Shown: positions 9,506 through 18,873, counted from the first letter of the stretch. The stretch: 64,000 nt of DNA from Chryseobacterium sp. FP211-J200 (GCF_001643375.1 NZ_LSHB01000010.1:55288-119287); one strand, 5' to 3'. The notes: generated by a model from the letters alone, not told the origin. Numbers and translations: made by a program.

Positions 9506-10246
9506 TTAATAATTAAGAATCCTGTAAAAATCAACTTGATTTTGGGCAGATTCTGCGTGATTTATGGTTTGGGTAATGTTACTTGCAAAATAATTAAAAG
9601 CATTCTCTGTAACCGCAATGGCTTCACCTTCATCATAAATTGGTTTACCATTGATGATTACATAGTTCGGGTTGTAATCTGAGATAGATTCTGTTGGAAC
9701 TTGGATCTGCTTTTGTTCTTTGTTGGATTCAGTTTCCTGTTGCGCCATCAGTCTTTCAAATTCTTTTCTGACAAGCTCTTTCACCACTGTATCATTGGCA
9801 GTTTTGTCAACTTTCTGAGTTTCTTGATTGGCTAAAACTGGTTTTGGTGTTGAAGTTTGTTCAATCATTTCATCAACCGGGACAACTTTTTCTATTTTTT
9901 CTTTCTTAGGAACAATTGGATTTTTAGCAATCGTTGCTTCTATTTTCTGTGGCTGATTGAACATCCAAAACGCGCTGACTCCCATCAATAAAATCAAACT
10001 CGCTGCCATCCAATACATTTTGTAAGATGTTTTCTTAATTGGAATTGGGATTATTTTCGGTTCTTCTGTTTTCTTTAAAAAATCCTCGAAGCTGATATCC
10101 AGTTTTTCCTGTTTCTCTTCTTTTAGGAATGAGAAATATGGGTTTTCGCTTTCATTTTTCAGGAACAATTCTTCTTCCGGCGTCAGCTCTTCGCCTTCGA
10201 AGAATTTAGATTCCCAATCCTTGTATCTGTCGGTTTTCATACGCAT
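9506..10246 (-). CDS. Anti-sigma-factor-like single-pass membrane protein
   Basis: The 246-residue protein overlaps the upstream sigma gene by 41 bases, which implies translational coupling. Residues 1-85 are acidic and cytoplasmic (WESKFFEGEELTPEEELFLKNE). One membrane segment follows at about 89-108 (MYWMAASLILLMGVSAFWMF). The rest is a low-complexity periplasmic region rich in K, E, Q and T, with a C-terminal ITQTINHAESAQNQVDFY helix. Position, topology and the N-terminal acidic helices fit an anti-sigma factor of the ECF type, although no zinc HxxxCxxC motif is present. The role is inferred from context. Confidence 0.75.
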   Translation of the reverse strand: MRMKTDRYKDWESKFFEGEELTPEEELFLKNESENPYFSFLKEEKQEKLDISFEDFLKKTEEPKIIPIPIKKTSYKMYWMAASLILLMGVSAFWMFNQPQKIEATIAKNPIVPKKEKIEKVVPVDEMIEQTSTPKPVLANQETQKVDKTANDTVVKELVRKEFERLMAQQETESNKEQKQIQVPTESISDYNPNYVIINGKPIYDEGEAIAVTENAFNYFASNITQTINHAESAQNQVDFYRILNY

Positions 10247-10724
10247 AGAGTTTGTTAATTGATTCTTTCACTTTTTGTCTTGCTCTCATCAGGTTCACGC
10301 GGACTGCATTTTCTTCTATTTCCATTATTCCCGCAATCTCTGAGATCTCATATTCTTCTACATCTTTCAGGTGAATGACCATTTTTTGTTTTTCCGGCAG
10401 TTGGGAAATGAATCCCAAGATCTGCTCTCTCATATTATTGGTTTCGATCTGGTAAAGTTCCGAAGTGTGCTTTGTCTGGCTTGCAAATCCCAATTTCACT
10501 TCATGGTGTTTCAGGCGGTTCAGACATTCATTTTTCACACTTCTCATGGCGAAACTTTTCAAATTCTCTACAACCGTGAGTTCTTCTTTCTTCTGCCAGA
10601 ACTTCACCATCAGGTCCATCACGACATCTTCGGCTTCATCTGCGCTCATCAGAAATTTTTTCGCAAAACGGAACATCTCATTCTTGAGACTGTAAACCGT
10701 TGATTGAAATATTTCTTGAGTCAT
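10206..10724 (-). CDS. ECF RNA polymerase sigma factor
   Basis: The 172-residue protein has sigma region 2 (EMFRFAKKFLMSADEAEDVVMDLMVKFWQ, about residues 15-46) and region 4 (EKQKMVIHLKDVEEYEISEIAGIMEIEENAVRVNLMRARQKVKE, about 110-155). This is the two-domain architecture of extracytoplasmic-function sigma factors. It is the first gene of the operon with its anti-sigma-like partner and two DUF4252 envelope proteins. It probably responds to an envelope signal and may activate its own operon. Confidence 0.92.
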   Translation of the reverse strand: MTQEIFQSTVYSLKNEMFRFAKKFLMSADEAEDVVMDLMVKFWQKKEELTVVENLKSFAMRSVKNECLNRLKHHEVKLGFASQTKHTSELYQIETNNMREQILGFISQLPEKQKMVIHLKDVEEYEISEIAGIMEIEENAVRVNLMRARQKVKESINKLYAYENRQIQGLGI

Positions 10725-10833
10725 ATGGATTCTTTTGATGTTTGAAATTCAAAGTTTTAAGTTTTGAATCCTTCAGAGTTCTTGGTTGTTTAAAAGTAAG
10801 ACATCTGTAAAGTAACATTTATTACATCAAAAA

Positions 10834-10866
10834 TAAAAAAAGAACTTTAATTATTATTAAAGTTCT
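10834..10866 (-). terminator. Intrinsic terminator of the 10893-11567 gene
   Basis: On the minus strand AGAACTTTAA...TTAAAGTTCT (10866-10841, ten-base arms, six-base loop) is followed by a run of seven T. It lies 27 bases after the stop of the secreted protein gene. Confidence 0.8.
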
Positions 10867-10892
10867 GATAATCAATGATAAATTCCGACAAA

Positions 10893-11567
10893 TTAAGACA
10901 AAGCTCTAAAAATTTGTGATAAGACATTTAATTTTCTAGAGTCTAGTTTATTTTCTTTTATAGTTTGTTCAATCTTTATTTTTTTATTCGGAAACAATTC
11001 TATGAGTTTTTTCTTTGTACTTGGCATCTGTACAATTTCTTCATTTGTTTTCTTAATATAAAATACATCTGCTAAATCCTCATAAGAATTTGCCTTATCA
11101 ATGTCAAAAGAATCCTGTGCATATCTTCCTTTATTATATGTTTTAGAAATCTTTATAAAAATTGTAAATTCTTCATTCTTTCTCACTTCAAACAAATAGC
11201 CAGTGACTTTTTTACCATCATACGGATACTCCATAAGATAAATATATTCATCACTATCGATTATATGAATAGGAGAATATTCTAGTTTTTTGTAGATTGT
11301 AATGCTTTGATTATTACTAATGATCTCAACTTCGTCCTTATAAGCATTATAGCGCATATCTACTAAGGTTTTATTATATGCTATACTTGCTTTCTTATAT
11401 TCGGGATAGAGATACGGGCTACCTGCAGTTTCAATAGTACTTTTATAGCCTGACCTCATGTAAAGCATTTCTCTATTCGTATTGTTGTTGGTCACATTTG
11501 CATTACCATTTTGTGCAAAATTTTTATTTGATAAAAATAAAATGAAAATAAAATAAGTTTTATTCAT
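10893..11567 (-). CDS. Secreted protein of unknown function
   Basis: The 224-residue protein has a signal peptide (MNKTYFIFILFLSNKNFAQ). An asparagine-rich linker follows (NGNANVTNNNTNRE), then a beta-rich domain (YNAYKDEVEIISNNQSITIYKKLEYSPIHI, YIYLMEYPYDGKKVTGYLFEVRK) and a lysine-rich C-terminus (KKKLIELFPNKKIKIEQTIKENKLD). The gene is more AT-rich than its neighbours, stands alone and has its own terminator. The layout resembles secreted proteins of unknown function that are common in Chryseobacterium. No family recognised. Confidence 0.7.
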   Translation of the reverse strand: MNKTYFIFILFLSNKNFAQNGNANVTNNNTNREMLYMRSGYKSTIETAGSPYLYPEYKKASIAYNKTLVDMRYNAYKDEVEIISNNQSITIYKKLEYSPIHIIDSDEYIYLMEYPYDGKKVTGYLFEVRKNEEFTIFIKISKTYNKGRYAQDSFDIDKANSYEDLADVFYIKKTNEEIVQMPSTKKKLIELFPNKKIKIEQTIKENKLDSRKLNVLSQIFRALS

Positions 11568-11597
11568 AGATAAGTTTTCTACAAATATAAAAACATT

Positions 11598-12854
11598 TTA
11601 ATCTCCAGAACTTGTATTCGCAGAATCAGTTTCTAAAGTTCCCGTTGGATCCATCGTTTTGTTGAATTTTTCTATTTCTAAAGGGAAATCCTCAAACAAT
11701 CCGGACAATGATAAAGCAGAATAGACCTTTCCAGAATATTTGTTTCCAATCGCAATGATCGTGACCTTTGATTTCAACAAATGGGCGAAAACGGAATTGG
11801 TCCCGTGCCACCAACCATTGTGATACGTGAGCTTCTCGCCGTTGTCAAAATTCTTCATTCGGAATCCAAAACCGTAATTGTTGACACCTTTTTTCTCGTT
11901 GCTGTAAGGTTCAAAGATCTTGGCTGCTAGTTCTGGTTTCAGGAAATCTTTGGAATATAATGCAACAGAGAAATTAAGCAAATCTCTCGGTGTTGTGTAA
12001 ACGTTTTTGTCACCGTAGATCAAATCCAGTTTATCCAATGGATAAAGTCTATAACCACTGAAAAACGATTGAGACGCTGTCGGAATGTCTTTTTTCTGGA
12101 AGATGTAAGTGTGATTCATCTTCAAAGGTTGGAAAACGATCTCCTGCATGGCTTGTGGAAAAGGTGTTGCAGTTACTTTTTCTACGATCAAAGCCAACAA
12201 AGCAAAGTTGGTGTTGCAATACATGAATCCGGTGTTGGACATTCTTGCCAGATCCGGTTTGTATTTGATCAACATATCCAAAACATCCTGGTTGGTAAGG
12301 AATTCTTTTTTAAGTTCTTCAGGCGCTGGTTTTATGCCTTGATCGAAATGTTCGTATTTTGGCAGCCCACTTCTTTGAGAGAGTAGACTGAAAACGGTAA
12401 TGTCTGTGTATGGGAATTTGGGGAAAAATTTGGTAAGATTGTCTTCGAGTTTCAGTTTTCCGCCGTCTATGAGTTTCAGAACGGCCATTGCTGTCATCGT
12501 TTTGCTGACCGAGGCCACATGAAGCGGCGTGTTTTGGTCAATTGGCATTTGTTTGCCTTCTCTACCAAATCCTCTGTATTTTTCAAAGATGATCTTGTTA
12601 CCTTTTGCTACCAGGACGCCGCCACTCAAATCGCCTTGTTCCCAGATTTTTTGATAATAATTATTGATCTTCGGTAGGATATTTGGCGTTTCCAACAAAA
12701 CCGATTCTTCTGGTGTAAAGACTTTTTCTAGATCGACGTTTCCATAATTTGGAAGTTTTGACTCCTCTACATTGTTTTCCTTCTCCGATTTTTTGCTGCA
12801 AGAAACAATTGACAATACAACTAAAACCGGAGCAATTACTTTTCTAAAATTCAT
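11598..12854 (-). CDS. Serine hydrolase lipoprotein (class C beta-lactamase / DD-peptidase fold)
   Basis: The start is the ATG at 12854; the upstream in-frame start at 12863 is TTG. Signal and lipobox are SIVSC with Cys near residue 19. The family's catalytic motifs are all visible: SxxK in HVASVSKTMTA (about 115), YxN in MYCNTNFALLA (about 215), and the HxG-type YHNGWWHGTNS near residue 340. These proteins act on D-Ala peptides, esters or beta-lactams in the periplasm. The substrate here is unknown, and the sequence does not prove antibiotic hydrolysis. An inverted repeat TTAACA-TT-TGTTAA (12921-12934) lies in the gap shared with the divergent gene at 13017. Confidence 0.88.
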   Translation of the reverse strand: MNFRKVIAPVLVVLSIVSCSKKSEKENNVEESKLPNYGNVDLEKVFTPEESVLLETPNILPKINNYYQKIWEQGDLSGGVLVAKGNKIIFEKYRGFGREGKQMPIDQNTPLHVASVSKTMTAMAVLKLIDGGKLKLEDNLTKFFPKFPYTDITVFSLLSQRSGLPKYEHFDQGIKPAPEELKKEFLTNQDVLDMLIKYKPDLARMSNTGFMYCNTNFALLALIVEKVTATPFPQAMQEIVFQPLKMNHTYIFQKKDIPTASQSFFSGYRLYPLDKLDLIYGDKNVYTTPRDLLNFSVALYSKDFLKPELAAKIFEPYSNEKKGVNNYGFGFRMKNFDNGEKLTYHNGWWHGTNSVFAHLLKSKVTIIAIGNKYSGKVYSALSLSGLFEDFPLEIEKFNKTMDPTGTLETDSANTSSGD

Positions 12855-13016
12855 TATATCCAAACTTCTTTAAGGTTCGCAAGTTAATATAAAATGAAAT
12901 TTTGACCGAATAGAATTATCTTAACATTTGTTAAATAAAGCTTTCATAATATCAAAAGAACTAAACTAAATGTTTTTTAAAGAATCTTTAATTAGTTTTG
13001 TTTCAAATAAATTCAA

Positions 13017-13628
13017 ATGATATATAATTTAGAAAATGTGCAACAATATCTAAGATTTAGAATTGATTCAGTCCAAAATATAGAATCAAAACCTTGGAAC
13101 TATCCGTTAGTTCAGATTAAAGGACTTGAAATAAAGTTTCCAGACTATCATTCTTTTTCTAATTTTCTGTATTGCTTGAAAAGGCAAACAGACCTAGGAG
13201 TAGAATCCGAGAATGTTATCAAAATCCTGGACATCAAAGATATCAAACATAATATAGCTTTTTCGAATTCTTTCGAAATTATATCAAATAGACCAGCAGA
13301 AGAAGGTCGGTTATTTCAAAAAGATCTGGACGCTTTCTTGAGAAAATCTCCAAGATGTTTTTGGGGAGATTATATTGATTCAGAAAAGGTCGAAGTATCT
13401 TTGGGTAGAGGTTATAAAAAAATCCTAGAATATACCAGAGCTCCCAAGACAGATCGAGATCATCGTGTACTAATACAGCCACCTAATCATGCCTATGATG
13501 AATCTTTTATAGTGTATATTCAGACGGATCAAAAACCTAATAAACCTTTGAATGTGGCGTATGTCTTTGAAAAAATCGGAGATAAACTACTTCATCTCAA
13601 AGTTCTGAAGAACGATTGGATTTATTAG
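13017..13628 (+). CDS. Conserved-looking protein of unknown function
   Basis: The 203-residue protein has no signal peptide or membrane segment. It has a mixed alpha/beta look with aromatic-rich stretches (NVQQYLRFRIDSVQNIESKPWNYPLVQIKGLEIKF split by loops) and a basic C-terminal part. A TAGTTTTG -7-like element at 12993-13000 lies 17 bases ahead of the ATG. It is convergent with the 2-hydroxyacid dehydrogenase gene (23-base gap). I recognise no family and assign no function. Coding status rests on length, start context and tight fit between neighbours. Confidence 0.65.
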   Translation: MIYNLENVQQYLRFRIDSVQNIESKPWNYPLVQIKGLEIKFPDYHSFSNFLYCLKRQTDLGVESENVIKILDIKDIKHNIAFSNSFEIISNRPAEEGRLFQKDLDAFLRKSPRCFWGDYIDSEKVEVSLGRGYKKILEYTRAPKTDRDHRVLIQPPNHAYDESFIVYIQTDQKPNKPLNVAYVFEKIGDKLLHLKVLKNDWIY

Positions 13629-13651
13629 ATTTAAAGTGTTAAGTTTGCTGA

Positions 13652-14584
13652 TTATTTTTTGAAATCCGCTAGAATTTTATCAACAATTACCTGAGCCAAT
13701 TTGATTTTACTTTGATGTGTCCAGCCGGCGATGTGTGGCGTCACAATTACTTTTTCGGAATCTGAAAGAAACTGCAGGTCTGCGTTTTCTACTTCCAGAT
13801 TTTCAAAAGAAGACTTTTCATATTCCAAAACATCCAGGCAAGCACCACGAACTTTACCAGCTTCAATCGCTTCTACTAAAGCTTTCGTTTTAAGGTTTTT
13901 CCCTCGCGCAGTATTCACGAGGTAAAAATTCTTTTCCATTTTCGAAATGAAGTTTTCATCGATCAAATAATTTGTTTCATTGGTCAACGGAATATGAAGA
14001 CTGAGAATATCCGCTCTTTTTTGAAGTTCTTCCAATGAAACCTGCGTTGCAAATTCATCGGAAAGATTCGGTAAAATATCGTGGAAAATAACCTCAACGC
14101 CAAAACCAGAAAGTCTCTTTGCCGTAGCTTTTCCCATATTGCCATAACCGATGATCCCAAAAGTTTTTCCCAGCAATTCATCACCACGGTTTTCCTCACG
14201 TTTCCAAATCCCGTTTTTCACTTCGTTGGAAGCAATGAATAATCTGTTCATCAAGATCAACAACATTCCGACAACGTGTTCTGCAACAGAATCGCGGTTG
14301 CCTTCCGGAGAATTGATCAGTTTAATTCCAAGCTTATCTGCAGTTTCGATATCGATGTTTTCCATTCCCGCTCCTACCCTTGCAATGAATTTGAGATGAG
14401 AAGCTTTGGTGAGGAAATTTTCATCTAAAGGAATTCGGCTTCGGATGATGATTCCTTCATAGTCCTGAATCTTTTTCAAAACCTCATCGTAAGTGGAAAC
14501 ATGGTCTTCTTCTACCACAAAACCTTTTGCAGTCAGTTGTTCAGAAATTAGAGGGTGGTTTTTATCGAGTTGAAGGATTTTCAT
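13652..14584 (-). CDS. D-isomer-specific 2-hydroxyacid dehydrogenase (SerA-like, short form)
   Basis: The 310-residue NAD-dependent enzyme has an N-terminal catalytic half with RVGAGMENIDIETADKLGI. A Rossmann domain follows with GIIGYGNMGKATAKRL (GxGxxG, about residue 145). The active-site signatures are NTARGKNLKTKALVEAIEAGKV (Arg near 235) and TPHIAGWT (His near 285). Length and motifs fit 3-phosphoglycerate dehydrogenases without the C-terminal ACT domain, which is common in Bacteroidota. Serine biosynthesis is likely but not certain, because glyoxylate/hydroxypyruvate reductases look alike and no serC or serB is adjacent. Confidence 0.85.
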   Translation of the reverse strand: MKILQLDKNHPLISEQLTAKGFVVEEDHVSTYDEVLKKIQDYEGIIIRSRIPLDENFLTKASHLKFIARVGAGMENIDIETADKLGIKLINSPEGNRDSVAEHVVGMLLILMNRLFIASNEVKNGIWKREENRGDELLGKTFGIIGYGNMGKATAKRLSGFGVEVIFHDILPNLSDEFATQVSLEELQKRADILSLHIPLTNETNYLIDENFISKMEKNFYLVNTARGKNLKTKALVEAIEAGKVRGACLDVLEYEKSSFENLEVENADLQFLSDSEKVIVTPHIAGWTHQSKIKLAQVIVDKILADFKK

Positions 14585-14640
14585 TGGAACAGATTTAAGA
14601 GTTGAGTCTATAGAAATTAGATCAATATTGTAATATGAAA

Positions 14641-14661
14641 AACGAGCTAAAAAAGCCCGTT
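14641..14661 (-). terminator. Intrinsic terminator of the thioesterase gene
   Basis: On the minus strand AACGGGCT (14661-14654) pairs with AGCTCGTT (14648-14641) with one wobble, and the T-run of CGTTTTTC follows. It is 14 bases after the stop at 14675. Confidence 0.7.
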
Positions 14662-14674
14662 CATATGTTTTAAA

Positions 14675-15193
14675 TTATTCTCCTAAGAACAATTTTTTGA
14701 GTTCTACAGAATCTGTCGGCTTCATTCTTCCGGAAAGGATCAGTGACAATTCTTTTCTTCTCAATGCCGCCTCATAACGTTCTATTTCCAGATCTGTTTC
14801 TGGTTCTATGTGAGGAATTGGAATCGGTCGGTTGAACTCGTCCACAGCCACAAAAGTATAGATCCCTGTATTCGTATGCGTTTTTGTTTGATTGATCGGA
14901 TCATCTAGCCAAACATCCACGTAAATTTCCATCGATGTAGAAAACGCTCTGGAAACTTTGGACTCCAAGACCACAATTCCACCTTCTGGAATCGGGTGAT
15001 TGAATGAAACGTGATTTACAGAAGCTGTTACAACGCGTCTTTCGCAATGTCTGGTTGCGGAAATCGATGCTGCTCTGTCCATTCTTGACAACAGTTCGCC
15101 TCCGAAAAGATTTCTCAGTGAATTGGTTTCGTTGGGCAGGACGATGTTCGTCATTACCGTAAGGCTATCTATTGGATTTTTGGATTTTTGCAT
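14675..15193 (-). CDS. Acyl-CoA thioesterase, hotdog fold (YciA/ACOT type)
   Basis: The 172-residue protein hydrolyses acyl-CoA thioesters. The first hotdog helix signature is VLPNETNSLRNLFGGELLSRMDRAASISATRH, with the catalytic Asn/Asp region. It continues VVTASVNHVSFNHPIPEGGIV and VDVWLDDPI, as in YciA and acyl-CoA hydrolase families. With the ATG at 15193 it overlaps the upstream gene by 29 bases. A second in-frame ATG at 15154 would remove the overlap but trim the family's usual SLTVMTNIVLP leader, so the longer start is preferred. It is probably cotranscribed with the HU-like membrane protein upstream. Confidence 0.88.
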   Translation of the reverse strand: MQKSKNPIDSLTVMTNIVLPNETNSLRNLFGGELLSRMDRAASISATRHCERRVVTASVNHVSFNHPIPEGGIVVLESKVSRAFSTSMEIYVDVWLDDPINQTKTHTNTGIYTFVAVDEFNRPIPIPHIEPETDLEIERYEAALRRKELSLILSGRMKPTDSVELKKLFLGE

Positions 15194-15842
15194 GCGTTGT
15201 TGGTTTTATACTATCTATTTTGGTTGAGTCCTGTTTGGGAACTGTCAGCACTTTTGGTTCTGCTTTTTTGACTGTTTTCTTAGTTGGAATTTGAGACGAT
15301 TTTCCAAATATCAATTGTTGATCACCGAAAACAAACAGAGCAATAATTCCTAATATAACAATGCCTAAGAATGTCCAAATGACATTGTTATTAAAGGTAT
15401 AATTATCAGAAACAATATTTTTCTTCGGGAAGGTTTTCTTTAAGGTTTGCAGATTGATGGCTTCCAATCCGAAAACATCATCGGTCTCATCGCTAATTTT
15501 AATGATCTTATTTTGATCATCCAATTGAAATTGGCCGAGATTTTCCAACGTAAGATTGCCTTCTGTCTGCAATTTCTGAAACCATTTGGCGACCTCATTC
15601 TTAAGATCCATCTGAACGATGAAAAAATTGGAGTTGGTCTCTTCTGCAATATATTTTGCAAGCTTGTTATCAAATGTAGATGGCTGATATTGGAACTTCA
15701 CAAGCTCTTTTGGCGGTGTGATGATAGAATTTGCCGCATCGATCTTTGCAGATTCTTTGGTAAGTTCGAAAACGCCTAGATCTGGGACTTCTGCCTTGTG
15801 ATGCTTCAGAAGATATTGATATATATGATGTTCAAAATTCAT
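15165..15842 (-). CDS. HU/CCDC81-like domain membrane protein
   Basis: The start is the ATG at 15842 (MNFEHHIYQYLLKHHKAEVPDLGVFEL); the upstream alternative is TTG. The first ~65 residues match the N-terminal CCDC81-type HU domain (IYQYLLKHHKAEVPDLGVF ... PPKELVKFQ) of Bacteroidota SPOR proteins. A second related domain follows (NEVAKWFQKLQTEGNLTLENLGQF). A single membrane segment (about 150-172, VIWTFLGIVILGIIALFVF) leads into a short basic Lys/Thr-rich tail. Most relatives carry a C-terminal SPOR domain; this one ends before it. A cytoplasm-to-envelope linking role in division or peptidoglycan is inference from the family. Confidence 0.75.
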   Translation of the reverse strand: MNFEHHIYQYLLKHHKAEVPDLGVFELTKESAKIDAANSIITPPKELVKFQYQPSTFDNKLAKYIAEETNSNFFIVQMDLKNEVAKWFQKLQTEGNLTLENLGQFQLDDQNKIIKISDETDDVFGLEAINLQTLKKTFPKKNIVSDNYTFNNNVIWTFLGIVILGIIALFVFGDQQLIFGKSSQIPTKKTVKKAEPKVLTVPKQDSTKIDSIKPTTHAKIQKSNR

Positions 15843-15884
15843 TTGGCACAAAACTACATAATTTTTGAGGTTGTAGAAAATATA

Positions 15885-15910
15885 AAAGGCTGCTTTTTAC
15901 AGCAGCCTTT
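15885..15910 (-). terminator. Intrinsic terminator of the T9SS protein gene
   Basis: AAAGGCTGCT (15885-15894) and AGCAGCCTTT (15901-15910) form a ten-base stem with a six-base loop. On the minus strand a T-rich tail follows. It ends transcription from the gene at 15936-16610. Confidence 0.8.
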
Positions 15911-15935
15911 AGAATTTGATATGAATAGTTAAGGT

Positions 15936-16610
15936 CTAGTTGGCAAATTTGACAACTTCAGAAATATTGCTTCCGGAGATCTGAACCAAGAACAATCCTT
16001 TTTGGTTGATGTTTAGATCAATAGGATTTCCGTTTGCGTTTGCTTTCATCGTTTTGATCACTTTTCCACCAAAGTCATAAACTGTAAGGTCAATATTCCC
16101 TTTTGATGATGTGAAAAGTTTCCCAGCTGCAACTTGCGATTTCGCTTTTGAATGGCTAGCATCCGAAACTGCCAAAGTCGGCAATGTCGTTGGTCCTTGT
16201 ATAGAAGAATCTACAGATTGTTTTGAAGCACCATTTTGCATATCCTTGAAGACGATTCCCATTTTTTGAACGGTAGTACCGCCAGCCACTTTATTATTAC
16301 TGTTTGTAAAAGTCTTTGTATTTAAATCAATTGTTCCTACGTAAGCACCAGCTACAGAATCCCAATTCATTGTAACATTTGAGTTGCTCCAGGCATCATC
16401 ATAAGACATACCTGCAGAGTTGTCTGCAGTAGTGATCCATGTATGGACATAAAATGTTGAAACTTCGAATCCTGGATCGTAGAAAGAATAATCATTGGCT
16501 GCACCGTATGTCAATTTGAAAACGCCTGGGCTAGTGATTTGGGTAGTAAGTTGTGCCGATACAGCAACACCTGCAACTAAAGCAAGTGCTAAAGAATAAA
16601 TTTTTCTCAT
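15936..16610 (-). CDS. Small secreted protein with T9SS type A sorting domain
   Basis: The 224-residue protein has a signal peptide (MRKIYSLALALVAGVAVSAQ). A beta-sandwich-like body contains PGFEVSTFYVHTWITTADNSAGM and DSVAGAYVGTIDLNT. The C-terminal ~70 residues (GNIDLTVYDFGGKVIKTMKANANG...GLFLVQISGSNISEVVKFAN) are a compact T9SS sorting domain. The body resembles starch-binding/esterase-like beta domains of secreted Bacteroidota proteins, but no catalytic motif is visible. The gene lies downstream of the TPP-controlled receptor with a 160-base gap, so cotranscription is uncertain. Confidence 0.8.
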   Translation of the reverse strand: MRKIYSLALALVAGVAVSAQLTTQITSPGVFKLTYGAANDYSFYDPGFEVSTFYVHTWITTADNSAGMSYDDAWSNSNVTMNWDSVAGAYVGTIDLNTKTFTNSNNKVAGGTTVQKMGIVFKDMQNGASKQSVDSSIQGPTTLPTLAVSDASHSKAKSQVAAGKLFTSSKGNIDLTVYDFGGKVIKTMKANANGNPIDLNINQKGLFLVQISGSNISEVVKFAN

Positions 16611-16770
16611 AAATGTTAATTTTTAAGGTCTATATAAATTGATCCAAATACTTCTCACAAAAGCATTATGAACTGTTTGTAAAACTAACATTAATTTTGA
16701 GTTAACACATAAAAATTTTATCTTTAAAGCAAAATACGACTTAATAAACTGATTATCAATAATAAAAAAT

Positions 16771-18873
16771 TTAATTTAGCTTAACAGAAACCCCAAACAT
16801 AAAGTTAATTCCGGCCTGCGAGAAGTAATATGGTCCACTAAAACCGTTGTTGACATACTTAACATCTGTGAAATTATTTAACAAGAATCTCAAAACAACT
16901 TCATTTTTTGCAAGTGGTAATTTGTAGGACATATTGAAATCCGGAACCAAATAATCTTCAAGTCTATTGTCAGTGGTCTCCAGATTATCCAAATACTGTT
17001 TCCCAACATATTGCGCCGTAATTCCAAGATTAAAATTCTTGAATGGAGAATAAAGAATATTTCCATTAGCAATCATATTTGGCGAAAAAGAAATATCCGT
17101 ATTCTTTAGAACTGTATCTTCTTCGTCCCTGACAGAGTTTATTTCTTTGATCTTATTCTGACTCAAAGACAGATTTACACCTAACTGAATTTTCTCTGAG
17201 AGTCTTGCGTTTGCAGCCAATTCCAATCCCAACCTGTAACTTCTATCAACATTTTCACGGATAAACTCTCCTATATTATTGATTCTTCCGGAAAGAACTA
17301 GTTGATTTTCATAATACATGTAATAAGCGTTCGCCGATAAAGCGACTTTTCCATACTGCTGCTCCCAACCCGCTTCGAAATCGTGAAGCGTTTCCTCCTT
17401 TGTATCCGGATTATCAAAAAGATCATCTCTGTTCGGCTCACGATGAGCGTTGGCATAAGAAAGAAATACTTTTCCATTTCCGATATTGTAATTGACACCA
17501 GCTTTTGGATTGAAGAACGTCCATTTTCTGTCCAGGTCTGCACCTTCGGAATCACCAGCCAATTGGATCTTTGTATCGTAATCGATATTTCTTACTTGCA
17601 GATCTCCAAAAATTTCGAATTGACCTAATTTATAAATCGCTTTTGCAAAACCAGACACTTCATTTTTAATAGACCGGTTTCTATAATATTCAGATTCCTG
17701 AATTTGTGGAAAGAAAACGCCGGTCACATTTCCAAAATGCTTTCCATAATATTGATTGGCGACAGCGCCGACATTCAGGTCAAGGTTTCCTAATTTACCA
17801 TATAAAGTGGAGATGACACCATAGAAATCATTATCCAACCATTTTTTTCTGATGAAATCCGAATATTCTTCTTCCGTTCCATTTACAAGCAGGTTTGGCA
17901 AACTATATCTTGCAAAAGGGTCACCTTGTTTATAATTCTCATAGAAACCTTTTCCTTTGGTGTAATGCGCCGTAGTTTCAAGTTTCCACGCATCAGAAAA
18001 TCTCTGATTCCATAAGAATTGATAATGACTTTGTCTGTAATTATCGGTTTCATTATCATAATAACTTGTGATGTTTTCCCAATTTGCATCGTAGATCGCA
18101 CCGGAATAATTGAATTTCGGATTCGTTTCCCAAGTTTCTTTATCTATCCCATTCCACGCTTGGTAGGTTTTCTCTTTTCCGCCGAAAGCCAAAAACCTCA
18201 ACTCTGTATTTTTCTCTTGGAACAAAGCGGAGAAATTATAAGAATGCAAATCGGAAAAAGCCCTGTCAATAAAACCGTCAGAGTGGATATGCGTGTATCT
18301 CCCCATTACAGACAATCGGTTTTTCCAGAATTTCCCGGAATTGACCTCAGCAGAATATTTGTAGGTATTGAACGAGCCATAAGAATCATCCGTTCTCACA
18401 GAAAATGTGTCCGATGGATCTCTGGAAATGACATTCACACTCGCTCCGAAAGCCGAAACACCGTTAGACGAACTTCCCACACCACGCTGGATTACAATCT
18501 GTGAGGCTGAACTCGTCAAATCTGGAACGTTCACGAAAAAAGTGCCCTGAGATTCGGAATCATTATAAGGAACACCATTCAACATCACATTGATGCTTGT
18601 TCCAGCAGTTCCTCTGATCCTTAAACCTGTATAACCTACACCATTTCCCGCGTCGGAGGTAGAGATGACCGACATTTGGTTTTTTAAGAGAATCGGCAGA
18701 TCCTGGCCTAGATTTTTATCCGCAAGTTCTTTATCAACATTGATGATGGATTTTGCGACCGGCGTACGCTTGGTAAATTCAACTGCTTTGATGCTTGTAA
18801 CCTGTACAGAATCTGTAGTTTGTGAAAAATAGAACGGAGCAATGAACACTCCTAAAAAAAGTAAACCTTTCAT
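16771..18873 (-). CDS. TonB-dependent receptor under a TPP riboswitch; probable thiamine importer
   Basis: The 700-residue outer-membrane protein has a signal peptide (MKGLLFLGVFIAPFYFSQ). A plug domain covers about 35-150, with LRIRGTAGTSINVMLNGVPYNDSESQGTFFVNVPDL and IVIQRGVGSSSNGVSAFGASVNVIS. A long beta-barrel follows and ends in an aromatic/hydrophobic C-terminus (FGVSVKLN). The TPP riboswitch at 19010-19078 sits in its leader on the same strand. Riboswitch-controlled TonB receptors are established candidates for thiamine or thiamine-precursor uptake in Bacteroidota (the OMR1 type). Transport of thiamine is inferred from this regulation, not from the receptor sequence itself. Confidence 0.92.
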   Translation of the reverse strand: MKGLLFLGVFIAPFYFSQTTDSVQVTSIKAVEFTKRTPVAKSIINVDKELADKNLGQDLPILLKNQMSVISTSDAGNGVGYTGLRIRGTAGTSINVMLNGVPYNDSESQGTFFVNVPDLTSSASQIVIQRGVGSSSNGVSAFGASVNVISRDPSDTFSVRTDDSYGSFNTYKYSAEVNSGKFWKNRLSVMGRYTHIHSDGFIDRAFSDLHSYNFSALFQEKNTELRFLAFGGKEKTYQAWNGIDKETWETNPKFNYSGAIYDANWENITSYYDNETDNYRQSHYQFLWNQRFSDAWKLETTAHYTKGKGFYENYKQGDPFARYSLPNLLVNGTEEEYSDFIRKKWLDNDFYGVISTLYGKLGNLDLNVGAVANQYYGKHFGNVTGVFFPQIQESEYYRNRSIKNEVSGFAKAIYKLGQFEIFGDLQVRNIDYDTKIQLAGDSEGADLDRKWTFFNPKAGVNYNIGNGKVFLSYANAHREPNRDDLFDNPDTKEETLHDFEAGWEQQYGKVALSANAYYMYYENQLVLSGRINNIGEFIRENVDRSYRLGLELAANARLSEKIQLGVNLSLSQNKIKEINSVRDEEDTVLKNTDISFSPNMIANGNILYSPFKNFNLGITAQYVGKQYLDNLETTDNRLEDYLVPDFNMSYKLPLAKNEVVLRFLLNNFTDVKYVNNGFSGPYYFSQAGINFMFGVSVKLN

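Noticed and set aside
13279..13482. Minus-strand frame inside the 13017-13628 gene
   Set aside because: It is short, antisense, has no start context, and the plus-strand frame fits better between its neighbours.
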